A DNA stretch of 52,237 nt from Schaalia sp. Marseille-Q2122 (GCF_903645355.1 NZ_CAHJXR010000010.1:1-52237); one strand, 5' to 3'. Positions 35,165 to 44,283 are shown, numbered from the stretch's first letter. Numbers and translations: made by a program. The notes: generated by a model not told the origin, from the letters alone.

Positions 35165-37309
35165 CTACTGCGGATCAAGAATCTTTCTATCCCTTTCTAC
35201 CTTTCGCAAAGCCCTGTTCATCCAGTCATGCTGGGCATCGAAGGGTGCTTCCTTGAACACTATCGTTGAAAGCCACGCGCGCTGCCCAGAAGTCAACATT
35301 GTTGCTTCTGGGATGCTCCCATCCGCATTCCAAAATGGCACAGCATCCCAATTCTTTTGCGCATCAACAGTGCTCGCTCTCAGGTCCTCAAGAAGAATCG
35401 GATTATTGACCAGCAGCTCCCGATCGAACGCTAGGGCGGTAATGAAACCACCTTCAAGGAAGTTGATCCTGTTGTCCCGGCAGGTCGCCTCAGCAGCATC
35501 CGCAATCTCTTCTTCCTGCGGGAAGATCGCCTGAAGCGTTGGAACGGCCTCGCGTGTCCATGGGGATGCCTGAATCCGATCAAGCTCGTGACGTTGGGCG
35601 CCTACGGCAAGAGGAGCATTCAGCACATTCCCAGCAAGCAATTGAGCAACACGCTCATTCAACGCCGCACTCACTGGCACAGCATCTTCCAACGAGGGTG
35701 CTCCGTCACCCAACAGAGCATCAAACACATGCGCCCACTCATGGATCGTAACCATCCAGCTATCATCTATTTGGGCGGGATCGGGGTTAAGAAGGCGTTC
35801 GTGATACCCCTTAATGGAAGCGAGCAGCAGGCGTTCGCTTGCGGGGATGCGTCCACGCGGATACACATCATCAGAAGGATCTTCCGAAGTGCCCCCATCA
35901 TCTACCTCAGGCTGATCAAACCTAAGCTCAACAAACAAACCCTCCGGGCCTTTCAGACGATCCGCCATCTCATCCGAGAGAAGGAGCTCCCAGTTCCCAC
36001 CGGGGAAAATAAGGTCGAAGAAAGGATTTTCCCCATCGGGAAACAAAAGGGAAAGGTCTAGAGCTTCTGCAATATTGCCCATGTGTGGTGCGAGGATTTC
36101 GCCCATCCACGAACGCAACCCCGCATTCGCCGCGCTAAAAGCATTCTGGCCCTTCACACGAGGCGCCTCAACCTCCAGCCCCTCCTGGAAACCCAACAGT
36201 GTTTGAGCAGCGAGCAACGTTGAACGCTTCTGACGATCCTTCCATACATCAAAAGCAGGATCACCATCCACAACACCATCTGGCACACGACCAACAGAGG
36301 CAGCCTGAGCCAACACACGACCCAGCCCCTCACCCCCGTCAGCACCAACCTTAAAGCCCTCCACAAAACGATGCCCCACCAAATACTGCGCCACCGGCAT
36401 CGGCCCAACAGGGGCCTTCCCCTCCTCATAGAACGACACTCGTGGAACCCACTTCAACTCCTCATTCACATCCACATCAAAAGGAGTCTGAGCACTCAAC
36501 ACCTCCTGCACCGCATCAACACGAGCCCACCCATCATCACCCACAACAGGACCAGGCTCATCCATCACCGACAAAAGCGCACCAACAACATCACCACCCC
36601 TACGAGCCGACACCCACCCCGGCTCCCAAGCCGCCTTCACACGCCCAAAATCCCACTCCAACGCCGCAGGCACAACACCCAACACAAACTCCGGACCCGC
36701 CACCAACATCGGATACCGCTGCCCAGCAGCAGAAAACATCTGCTCCACACCATCAAAACCACGCGCACCACCCAAAGCACGCCACTGACCCACACGCCCC
36801 TCAATCTCCGAAGCGGAAACCTCCCTCAACCCCTCCTGATCCTGACCAACAATCACACCACCTGCAGACAAGAGCGCCACAGCACCAAGAACAGCAACAA
36901 CCTCACCAGCAACATCACGACCATCAACAGTCTCAAAAGACCCCCGACGCTCCCCCACCTTCACCGCAAAATCCACAAGCACACCCGGCCCAACACGCTC
37001 ACCCAGAGCACGAGCAAACACAACAGAGTCAAACACCGACCCAAAACGCTCATAAAACCCACGAACATCCTGAGCAGACACACTCCCAAGCCCGACAACA
37101 CCAGCAGCCTCACCCGCCAGCTCCCCAGCACGCACCCACCGGTCACCCTCACCCCCAACCCGCAAGGACTCACCAACACCCACATCAGCCACAACCCCAC
37201 CAACAGGCCCACAACCCGCCAACACCACCACCGCAACAACACCGGCAACCACAACACGCAACCACGAACGCAACGCCGCGACGTTTCCCTGGGATAACAA
37301 ACGACTCAC
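35165..37309 (-). CDS. Locus B lipoprotein 3 (large tandem lipoprotein)
   Basis: This 714-residue lipoprotein starts at GTG 37309, seven bases after the stop of the WXG-domain gene, and its first residues (MSRLLSQGNVAALRS) differ from the other two copies before the shared RSWLRVVVAG-type signal peptide and VVLAGC lipobox. The body matches copy 2 closely. The C-terminal ~120 residues diverge most from the other copies (FWNADGSIPEATMLTSGQ, ending RDRKILDPQ), and the PMP..EMT end motif is lost. Being directly behind the WXG gene, this copy is the best candidate to be its cognate partner. Confidence 0.85.
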   Translation of the reverse strand: MSRLLSQGNVAALRSWLRVVVAGVVAVVVLAGCGPVGGVVADVGVGESLRVGGEGDRWVRAGELAGEAAGVVGLGSVSAQDVRGFYERFGSVFDSVVFARALGERVGPGVLVDFAVKVGERRGSFETVDGRDVAGEVVAVLGAVALLSAGGVIVGQDQEGLREVSASEIEGRVGQWRALGGARGFDGVEQMFSAAGQRYPMLVAGPEFVLGVVPAALEWDFGRVKAAWEPGWVSARRGGDVVGALLSVMDEPGPVVGDDGWARVDAVQEVLSAQTPFDVDVNEELKWVPRVSFYEEGKAPVGPMPVAQYLVGHRFVEGFKVGADGGEGLGRVLAQAASVGRVPDGVVDGDPAFDVWKDRQKRSTLLAAQTLLGFQEGLEVEAPRVKGQNAFSAANAGLRSWMGEILAPHMGNIAEALDLSLLFPDGENPFFDLIFPGGNWELLLSDEMADRLKGPEGLFVELRFDQPEVDDGGTSEDPSDDVYPRGRIPASERLLLASIKGYHERLLNPDPAQIDDSWMVTIHEWAHVFDALLGDGAPSLEDAVPVSAALNERVAQLLAGNVLNAPLAVGAQRHELDRIQASPWTREAVPTLQAIFPQEEEIADAAEATCRDNRINFLEGGFITALAFDRELLVNNPILLEDLRASTVDAQKNWDAVPFWNADGSIPEATMLTSGQRAWLSTIVFKEAPFDAQHDWMNRALRKVERDRKILDPQ

Positions 37310-37315
37310 GATTAC

Positions 37316-40054
37316 CTACTCTGCTTGCATGAGGAATAGGCCAGGCACTTGGTCATATAGATCCTGAAATTTACTGTAGTCACCTATCGCCTCTCGAAAC
37401 ACTCGCCGCTCCCCCTCTGTCATTTGTTCAACCGAGGGCATCGGATAACTGTCTTCAGTAAGCCACAGAGGAATAGGCTGTTGGATCGTTTTTAAACGAT
37501 CAATCATTGACGCCTTAAGCTCTGGATTCTTCTCCATCAACTGCGGATCGTCGCTAAGTGCGGCAACGAAGAGGCGCTGCGCAGAGGTCTTTGCCCGCCC
37601 CTCTGCCGCATCGATGCCCTCCTCATTACTCAAGTCTGTTGGAAGCAGAGCATCTAAAGTGGGAGCTTTTACGTAGTTAAAAGCAACACCTACAAAGGGC
37701 TTTGCTTGAGGCGGAACAATTTTATCCAGTGGAACTAATGACAGAGCTCCATCGAAGAAAGAGCGCAGACGCCTATTGTTATCGTTTATTGCATCCATCT
37801 GTTTTTCCGTTGCCCCTTCGGGAGCCACTGTCAAAGGCTTAACCAACGCCCCCCAATCTCTGCTTGCACGACCCATGGAAGAAATCTCACCTCGAGAGAG
37901 CAATTCACCTATTTCCGCTCGATACCCCTGCTGTGTGGCCAGCAAGAGGCGATCAACCGCGGGCATCCTTCCCCTTTGATAGAAATCATCAGATGGGTCT
38001 TCAGGCGTTTCAGCATCGTTTACATCTGCCCGATCGAATGCAAGGTCAATAAATAACCCGCTTGAGGAAAGTAGGCGCTTTTTAAAGCTAGGAGAGCCTT
38101 TAATATCCCAATCGCCTTCCTTATCAGGAAGAGTATCAACAATAAGACCGGGAGTGTCCCCGTCGGGAGCATTCAGCATTTCCGCAATATCATCGATGTG
38201 AGGCGCAAGAATTTCTCCCGACCACGAACGGAGACTACGATTAGCGATTCCAAAAGCGTTTTCTCCACCATAAGCGCTCCATTTAATATCAAGGCCATCC
38301 TGATAGCCTTGCAGGAAGCTCGCCGCAATCTGTGTTGAACGCCGTTGTCGCTCAAGCCAGCGCACATACTCTTCGCTCCCCGGCTCTACGCCATCGGGAA
38401 TCTTTGCTATTGCAGCACTCTGAGCCAGGACTCGGCCGAGCGCATCACCTCCGTCGGGCATTGCTCTGTAAGAATCTGTCCCGCGGAAGGATGTCAGATA
38501 GCGAGTCACGTTCATAGGCTCATTCGGCCCAAAATGACCTTCAAACAGAGGTGGGACTCGCTCAAGAGCATTCTTCTGATCCACAGAGAACGCGGTGTCT
38601 CCGGCTAAAAACTGTTGAACCGCGTCGTAACGATCATTCACGAGTTCCCTAAGGGCTTCATCACCCTTAAAGTCGATTACACCATTGCTAAGAGCGGCGG
38701 GTTGATCCATTAGCCTAAGCATGCCCTGAACGGGATCAAGCATTCGAAAATCTCCGCCATAAGGCTTCGGAAACCAATTGCCATACCCAGAATTCTCACC
38801 ATTTACACTAAGTAGCGTATCACGATCCCAACGAAGAAGGCTTTGCGCAAGAGAATTCCTCCCGTCAAAGAAGTTGACACCTAGCGCAAGGTTCTCATTC
38901 TTCAACGCCGCATGATTAAGCATTGCGCCGATGTACTCGTAACCATAGTGAACGTAGTTACTACCTTTCAGATTTTCATCATTGACGAGGTTACCATTTT
39001 CATCATATGTAGTGACTCCGACAGCTTTCCAATCGGCAATATTCCTCTGTGTCATTTGCTCAATTGTTGCCCCGTCATCACCAGTCAGACCTACCTTAAC
39101 GAGTTCGAAGCTCCGCTGACTATACCCGCCGTCTGCAAGGTTCATTCCCCCGGTCGAAAGCACAAACAGGGTACCCATATTTTCAATGACGCGATCAAGC
39201 ATCCTGTCAAAATCAGGATCTACTTTGCCATCCTTTACAACATTACCTCGGAGTGTATCGATTCCCACACTGAATTCCACAAGCTTGTGAGGTGGTATAT
39301 TTTGAAACAACGCATATGTGAAGAATGAACTCTTACACATATCCCCATACTTTTCATGAAATTCTCGAACCTTCTCAGGTGTCGCTGTGCCGTCCCCAAG
39401 AAGGGCTGCTGCTTCAATGGCTTCCTTCTGGGCATACTCCCACTCTGCTTGACCGTCAACTAGCGGCAGTCCATCGAATAGTGAGGCGCCGATAGCGTCA
39501 CGCCCCTTCTTGACAACCTCAGGGGAGATGTAGGCGTCAATGGCCGCGCGAATCTTGACAGCAGTGTCATGGGCTTCGGTGTCGAGTTCGTTCATGGCGC
39601 GCTTGTATCGGCTGACGATATCTGACACGCGTGAGTTGTAGTGTTCTTCGATTGCAGACAGCTCCGCGTAGTAGATTCCGGAGTCGATCTCTTCACGCAT
39701 TGCCCGCAACTCGTCCTTTTGGCTGTGGTAGCTGCTGGTCGCGGTGTCGTACTCGTCGTGAAGTTGGGGCACTGTGATCGTCGCAGCGCGATGAACGGAC
39801 TCACCCCATGCTGTCACTGCCTTCTTCACGGGTGGAATCACGTTGATGAGGCGATCCACACAGCCGCGTAGTTTAACAATCTCGTCTGTGTAGGCGTCAG
39901 CAGCTTCGCCAATCCAGTTGGGCACTGCGTGGGAGGATGCCGATGCAACCTGCGTGCCGGAAAGGCGGCTTGCCAGTCGCTCGATCGACTCAGTGAAATG
40001 CTCAGCGCCCGTTGAGCTATTGATAGGCAGTGGCATTAAGGATTCGGCGCTCAC
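37316..40054 (-). CDS. Large protein with N-terminal WXG100 domain (candidate T7SS effector)
   Basis: 912 residues from the GTG at 40054, which overlaps the upstream stop (GTGA) and follows GGAGGG; the frame extends further but without a better start. Residues ~1-100 form a WXG100-like helical domain with W47-I-G49 in NWIGEAADAY. Residues ~100-190 are coiled coil (YHSQKDELRAMREEIDSGIYYAELSAIEE region). The remaining ~700 residues are homologous to the three lipoproteins downstream but lack a lipobox. No signal peptide is present, so T7SS export fits. No toxin domain is recognised. The gene and its small upstream partner form a coupled pair, and the lipoprotein genes follow at 7-42 base intervals. 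Confidence 0.87.
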   Translation of the reverse strand: MSAESLMPLPINSSTGAEHFTESIERLASRLSGTQVASASSHAVPNWIGEAADAYTDEIVKLRGCVDRLINVIPPVKKAVTAWGESVHRAATITVPQLHDEYDTATSSYHSQKDELRAMREEIDSGIYYAELSAIEEHYNSRVSDIVSRYKRAMNELDTEAHDTAVKIRAAIDAYISPEVVKKGRDAIGASLFDGLPLVDGQAEWEYAQKEAIEAAALLGDGTATPEKVREFHEKYGDMCKSSFFTYALFQNIPPHKLVEFSVGIDTLRGNVVKDGKVDPDFDRMLDRVIENMGTLFVLSTGGMNLADGGYSQRSFELVKVGLTGDDGATIEQMTQRNIADWKAVGVTTYDENGNLVNDENLKGSNYVHYGYEYIGAMLNHAALKNENLALGVNFFDGRNSLAQSLLRWDRDTLLSVNGENSGYGNWFPKPYGGDFRMLDPVQGMLRLMDQPAALSNGVIDFKGDEALRELVNDRYDAVQQFLAGDTAFSVDQKNALERVPPLFEGHFGPNEPMNVTRYLTSFRGTDSYRAMPDGGDALGRVLAQSAAIAKIPDGVEPGSEEYVRWLERQRRSTQIAASFLQGYQDGLDIKWSAYGGENAFGIANRSLRSWSGEILAPHIDDIAEMLNAPDGDTPGLIVDTLPDKEGDWDIKGSPSFKKRLLSSSGLFIDLAFDRADVNDAETPEDPSDDFYQRGRMPAVDRLLLATQQGYRAEIGELLSRGEISSMGRASRDWGALVKPLTVAPEGATEKQMDAINDNNRRLRSFFDGALSLVPLDKIVPPQAKPFVGVAFNYVKAPTLDALLPTDLSNEEGIDAAEGRAKTSAQRLFVAALSDDPQLMEKNPELKASMIDRLKTIQQPIPLWLTEDSYPMPSVEQMTEGERRVFREAIGDYSKFQDLYDQVPGLFLMQAE

Positions 40055-40392
40055 AATCGACCCTCCAGGCGTGAAGCCAAAGTGGAAAACTGTGCCATAA
40101 TGTCTTTTTCGGTTTGATCGGTATTCGAAATGGCTGCTTCTTGGCCGGAGCCAAGTACTGCGCACGCATCAGAGAACTCGAGGCAGACGGTCCGCAACGT
40201 GTCGGTGTAGTACCTCAACGCGCCAGTGAGCGCTGCGGCTCCTGTGCCATCAGCTCCAGGAATTGGGTAGGCAACGCCGTCAACCCCGGTAGCACCAAAA
40301 CCAGCGGCAATCTCAACAAAGCTGCGACTATCTGTCCAATTGGCTTTTGCGTTCACACCGACAGCGTCGCGATCGAACTCAATACCACTCAC
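40051..40392 (-). CDS. Small helical protein heading locus B (candidate T7SS partner)
   Basis: This 113-residue protein, from the GTG at 40392 after GGGAG, has a Gly/Ala-rich first half (AAGFGATGVDG, GADGTGAAALTGAL) and a helical second half. It lacks a WXG motif, signal peptide or membrane span. Size, place and translational coupling to the WXG-domain gene (four-base overlap) parallel the 125-residue protein of locus A. Acting as a targeting partner that pairs with the WXG domain before export is inferred from that layout only. Confidence 0.8.
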   Translation of the reverse strand: MSGIEFDRDAVGVNAKANWTDSRSFVEIAAGFGATGVDGVAYPIPGADGTGAAALTGALRYYTDTLRTVCLEFSDACAVLGSGQEAAISNTDQTEKDIMAQFSTLASRLEGRL

Positions 40393-40553
40393 CGAGATCT
40401 CCCAACAACTTGAAGTAGATTTCTCACTTCATCGTAACAAGGAGACACCCCACCCCACGGCAGTTTGATTCGTTAATATTTCATCCGATCAGCAGGAGAT
40501 GTCTGATTCCATCTTGGCCGCATCCAGGGCTGTCAATCACCGCTAATCTGCCT

Positions 40554-42269
40554 TCAGTGAATGCGGAACTCGATGTTTACGCCGTCTCCGAGGGCAATAA
40601 TGTCTCCGCTCATGATGGGTGTGCTCAGCCCACTTGTCAGGTGTTCGCGGACGCCAGAAGCGCGTTGGATAAAGGTTCCATTGCGGGAGCTGAGGTCGAG
40701 TAGCATCCACCCTCCTTGCGAGTAGAACACGGCGCAATGCGAGCGTGAGACTTCTGCTGTGGGGCTGGGCACGGGATACACCTGAGCCTCGGTGATTCCT
40801 CCGATCGCGCGGGAGTCGGGATCGCGTCCGATGACGATCGCTTCAGTAATCGCGATGGGCTTGAGGCCTCCGCGCAGCAGGTAGGCCGTCGCCGTGGTGG
40901 GGACTGGTGACCCTCCTGCGGGGGCAGAGTGGGGAGAAGACCCGGGCGCCACGTGTCCAGTGGGGGGCATTGGGCCGTTTGCCGTGAGTGCGATGCGAGG
41001 ATCGGGCGGAGTGTCAGCACCGGGCGGAGTTTGCATATTTGGCGAGGCGTACGCGGCGGGCGAGGTTTGCCCGTCTGCCCAGCTTGCAGCACTGCCCCAG
41101 ATTTGGGGTGTGCTCGGCGGGGTGGCTGGCTGCGAGTCTGGCCTTGCCCACACTGTTGGGGTTGTGCTTCTGGGAGGCGTTTGGGGCGCGCTCTCCAAAT
41201 GTGGAGTTGGGAACTGTCCGCCGATGTCCTGCGTGTGGGGTCCGGTGGGCGCGGCGGCCTGCTGTCCCATTCCAAAAATCTGATTGTAGAGGCTATTGGG
41301 GCCGCTGGGCGGCATGGTGACTGCCGGGCCTTGCGGTGCTTTCGTTGGGATGTCGGCGACCGGCGGGGTTTGCGGTGCTTCTGTGGGGGTATCAGTCAGT
41401 GGTGGGGGCGTTGACGTTTCAGCTGTGGCGTCTACGCCCAGCGGCTCGGGGGGAGGTTCGGGCAGGGCGGCTTCGGCTGCTTTTTGGGCGCGTTGTCTGC
41501 GTAGTTCTGCTAGTTGGGTGATGGTGAGGGTCTTGTCGTCGAGGTCTGAATCATCGTCGTTTGCTGCGCCGAGCATCATGGCGTGCATTGCTGCGGGGGT
41601 TGTTGGCGCTGAGAACGCGGGGGTTTCTCGGTTGAAGTCCAGGGTTGGTTCGGGTGTTTCGAGGGGAGGAAGTTGGGGCTGTTCGATCGGCTGTGGGGGT
41701 TCTTCTGCGGCTTCGGGGAGAGCAATGTCGAGGTCGGCTGGAGCAGTGGCGGAGGGTTCCTCATCTTGCGGGGTCGGCGTGCTCGGCATTGCCTGGGCAG
41801 GGGTGGAAGCTGCCTCTGCGCTAAGCCTGTCGGTGAGGTCATGGAGGGGGGCGGGTGGCCGGATACCGATTTGGATGGAGCTGGCACGGGCTGCGCCGTT
41901 TGTGAGGGGGAGCCACGTTCCGTTGGCGTCTTCGACGGATGCGGTGATGATTTCCCAGTCGCAGGGGTCAACGGCGTGGCGGAGGCGGGTGCCTTTCCAT
42001 TCGACGATGCTTTGTTCGCCCCAGGGAAGAAGGGTGAGCGTGATTCCTTCGGTTGTCGATAGACGAGGTGCCCGCGTGCTGCAGTCAAGGAAGAGGGCGC
42101 GTCCGCGGTGTTGGGCGATAGCGTTGTGGAGTTCAGCGGCTGGTGCTTGTCCGTTGATGACGGCGTGGGCGCTTGTGGACAGTTCCTCGTCCACAAGCGC
42201 CACGCCGACAGGTCCGCTCAGTGCAATCAGTGCGTGCCCGCGGTGGGCGATGGTGCCGACTTGTAGCAC
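40554..42269 (-). CDS. FHA-domain protein of the T7SS cluster
   Basis: This 571-residue protein has an N-terminal beta-rich region (~130 residues), a long disordered Pro/Ala/Thr/Gln-rich middle, and a C-terminal forkhead-associated domain (about residues 479-571) with GRD, SRSHC and SRNGT motifs, the residues that bind phosphothreonine. FHA domains occur in several T7SS (for example the N-terminus of Firmicute EssC and regulatory proteins of ESX loci), where they link secretion to Ser/Thr kinase signalling. EccC here has no FHA domain, so this separate protein may supply that function. GTG start at 42269. It ends the core T7SS run; locus B begins 161 bases later. Confidence 0.87.
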   Translation of the reverse strand: MLQVGTIAHRGHALIALSGPVGVALVDEELSTSAHAVINGQAPAAELHNAIAQHRGRALFLDCSTRAPRLSTTEGITLTLLPWGEQSIVEWKGTRLRHAVDPCDWEIITASVEDANGTWLPLTNGAARASSIQIGIRPPAPLHDLTDRLSAEAASTPAQAMPSTPTPQDEEPSATAPADLDIALPEAAEEPPQPIEQPQLPPLETPEPTLDFNRETPAFSAPTTPAAMHAMMLGAANDDDSDLDDKTLTITQLAELRRQRAQKAAEAALPEPPPEPLGVDATAETSTPPPLTDTPTEAPQTPPVADIPTKAPQGPAVTMPPSGPNSLYNQIFGMGQQAAAPTGPHTQDIGGQFPTPHLESAPQTPPRSTTPTVWARPDSQPATPPSTPQIWGSAASWADGQTSPAAYASPNMQTPPGADTPPDPRIALTANGPMPPTGHVAPGSSPHSAPAGGSPVPTTATAYLLRGGLKPIAITEAIVIGRDPDSRAIGGITEAQVYPVPSPTAEVSRSHCAVFYSQGGWMLLDLSSRNGTFIQRASGVREHLTSGLSTPIMSGDIIALGDGVNIEFRIH

Positions 42270-42296
42270 TGCTCGTTCGCTTTCTCTTTGGTGGTG

Positions 42297-43877
42297 TTAC
42301 TCCCAGGAGTCGTCCGTGTCGTTGAAGCTCATGGGCTTCATGTCGGCAGAGTTTCCTGCTCCGGCTCCTTCAGAGAGTCTAATCGGTCGACGTTCGTCGT
42401 CGCGGATGCGGATGACCTGATACCCGACGCGCTTATTTTCATCCTTGCGGTCGGTTGCTGTCCCAGCAGCACCGGGGGCGTAGGCGCCGGGTATGCCGGG
42501 GGTACCTGGGGTGCCAGCGGGTACGCCGACGCCGGGGTTCATGCCGCCGGGAGCACCTGCTCGGGCGAGGCCGTTCATGCTGTTCGTAGCCTGGCTATTG
42601 GCTGCTGTGGCGTTCATGGCGGCAGTTCCGGCGCCTGCTGCGCTGCTCGTTCCTGTGAGGGCGCTTGAAGGAAGTCCGCTTGCGGCTAGGTTGCCTGCCA
42701 TTGGCATGCGTCCGGCCACTCCCATTGCGTTGGCGGTGCCTGCGGCTCCGCTGTTGTGGAGGCCTCCGGCTAGGGCAGCTGAGGAGCTTCCTGCGCTCAT
42801 GACGGCACGTGAGCCAGCGACTCCGGCTCCGCCCAGGATGCCGCCTGCTCCCATGGCTCGGGTTTCATGCGCGGCTGTTCCGCGGCCGAGGGCTCCTGCG
42901 GTGAGGCCCGCTCCTCCGCTGAGGAGCATGCCTGCGCTAAGGGTTGGCCGTGAGGCGTGTGCGGCGGCTCGGGCGGCTTCTGAACTCCACCGTGGGTCAG
43001 TGCCGTCGGTGACTTGAGCGGGCAGGTAGCCACCAATGGGGCCGTCAGCACTCATGCGAGGGTTAATGGGCGTGTTGTAAAGGTCGAGGTGGCGTAGCGC
43101 GTTTGGATCGTTAATGGGCTCCGTGCGGCTGCCTGGCCCGGAGGCGGGTGGGCGACGATAGACACCTGGGCGGTTGATAATTCCTGCTCCGCCTGTGGTT
43201 CCGGTGGAGCCTGCGGCGACGGTCGAGCCTGTTTGCTTGCGGCCTGCGTTGAAACGATTCCTGGCAAGGGCTGCCCCTATGGCACCGACAGCTGCCCCAG
43301 CAGTCGCACCACTGCCTCCCTGGAAAAGGTCTAGCGGATCAGCATCATCTGAGGGGTTTCGAACTCTGCCGTCCTCACTGGCAAGAGCGTCTCGGTAGTG
43401 CGACACCTCTCCATTCATAGTTGCTAGGGCAGCAGCAGCTTGGGCTTCACGTTCAGCATTTGCTTGGATACGGAGGGCCTGGAGGTAGGCCTGCGGGGTG
43501 ACATAGGAACCATTAATAAACAGGCGCTCTTCTGCCCGAACCATCTGCTCGGTGCCATGGTCAACCAGGATGGTAGGCAGTTCGTTAAAGGCAGCCGCTG
43601 CCCGGCGCATACTTGCGCGAGCCCTTTCATGGTGTCCGAGAAAGGCCGCAATGAGGCGTTCTTTCGTCGCCAGCTCTTCGGTCAGGGTGGCAAGGGTTGC
43701 CTGTGCGCTACTGAGTGCTTCGCCAGTCATCACATTTGGAAGATTGGCAGAAATCTCCTCTAGTGAGCTTCGCGATTCAGCGAGGGATTTCTGCCCAGAC
43801 TCCAGTACTTCTTTGTCACTATCGAGGTAACGGAGTTGGGCAACCTTTTGCAAGAGGTCGTAACTTGTTGTATCCAT
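42297..43877 (-). CDS. T7SS-associated protein with helical N-terminus and Gly/Ala/Pro-rich tail
   Basis: 526 residues. Residues ~1-170 are helical with coiled-coil patterns (SLAESRSSLEEISANLP ... TLTEELATKERLIAAFLGHHERARAS), and the remaining ~350 are Gly, Ala, Ser, Pro and Met-rich and low in complexity (AGTPGTPGIPG), ending in an acidic DDSWE. The layout of an ESX-like helical head plus a flexible tail recalls mycobacterial PPE or Esp substrates, but no PPE motif is present. It lies between the small helical gene and the FHA gene with 16- and 27-base gaps. It may be a secreted substrate or a scaffold. Confidence 0.75.
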   Translation of the reverse strand: MDTTSYDLLQKVAQLRYLDSDKEVLESGQKSLAESRSSLEEISANLPNVMTGEALSSAQATLATLTEELATKERLIAAFLGHHERARASMRRAAAAFNELPTILVDHGTEQMVRAEERLFINGSYVTPQAYLQALRIQANAEREAQAAAALATMNGEVSHYRDALASEDGRVRNPSDDADPLDLFQGGSGATAGAAVGAIGAALARNRFNAGRKQTGSTVAAGSTGTTGGAGIINRPGVYRRPPASGPGSRTEPINDPNALRHLDLYNTPINPRMSADGPIGGYLPAQVTDGTDPRWSSEAARAAAHASRPTLSAGMLLSGGAGLTAGALGRGTAAHETRAMGAGGILGGAGVAGSRAVMSAGSSSAALAGGLHNSGAAGTANAMGVAGRMPMAGNLAASGLPSSALTGTSSAAGAGTAAMNATAANSQATNSMNGLARAGAPGGMNPGVGVPAGTPGTPGIPGAYAPGAAGTATDRKDENKRVGYQVIRIRDDERRPIRLSEGAGAGNSADMKPMSFNDTDDSWE

Positions 43878-43893
43878 ACCTATTTGCCTATTC

Positions 43894-44283
43894 TCAGCTT
43901 CCCCAGCCGTTCCTTCGAGGCGCAGTTAGAGAATCGGCGCCATCGGCGTTGAGGAGACGTCCCGTAAGCGACATTTGCTCCGCAACCATCTCATCCGAAA
44001 TGACCGCCTTCTCCGCAGCCTGCTTCACATGCTCTGAAAAATCAACTATCTTCCGAGCGAGATTATGTATTTGCCCCTCAAGCTCTAAAAGGCGACTCCC
44101 ATATAAGTCCCCAAAAGCTTGAGTGACGAAAAGATCCCCATCACCCCATTTTCCAGCGTCTTGATAGCTCGCCGTATCCATCACCAGTTCCTCTGCCCGC
44201 TTCGCCGGACGCTCTGCTGAATGAGTCACCTGAATGGCCAGGGCACAAATTTCTTGAGGTTTATACAACGCTTCTTCGGACAT
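43894..44283 (-). CDS. Small ESX-like helical protein
   Basis: This 129-residue protein, from the ATG at 44283 (GAGGGG upstream; the frame is open to 44310), is largely helical: LYGSRLLELEGQIHNLARKIVDFSEHVKQAAEKAV is a long amphipathic helix, and FGDLYGSR sits where WXG100 proteins have their turn. No signal or membrane span. It is 16 bases before the Gly/Ala-rich protein and may dimerise with that protein's helical head, as ESX partners do. The last residues (RRNGWGS) are basic and flexible. Confidence 0.75.
   Translation of the reverse strand: MSEEALYKPQEICALAIQVTHSAERPAKRAEELVMDTASYQDAGKWGDGDLFVTQAFGDLYGSRLLELEGQIHNLARKIVDFSEHVKQAAEKAVISDEMVAEQMSLTGRLLNADGADSLTAPRRNGWGS

Larger units (their letters stand above)
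30836..37309 (-). repeat. Three-copy tandem gene array with homogenised blocks, ~2.17 kb period
   Basis: Gene starts at 32944, 35123 and 37309. Copies 2 and 3 share ~1.1 kb (about 33966-35098 and 36134-37266) with only scattered differences, for example AGAACGCC/AGCACGCC and CCGGCTC/CCGGCCC. Copy 1 shares the part that codes for the signal peptide and the following ~200 residues almost as closely. The remaining parts are strongly diverged. Confidence 0.9.

Noticed and set aside
34203-37332. Long His/Pro/Thr/Gln-rich plus-strand frames
   Set aside because: They are antisense to the lipoprotein array; the low-complexity products result from the A/C-rich strand, and they lack ribosome-binding sites.
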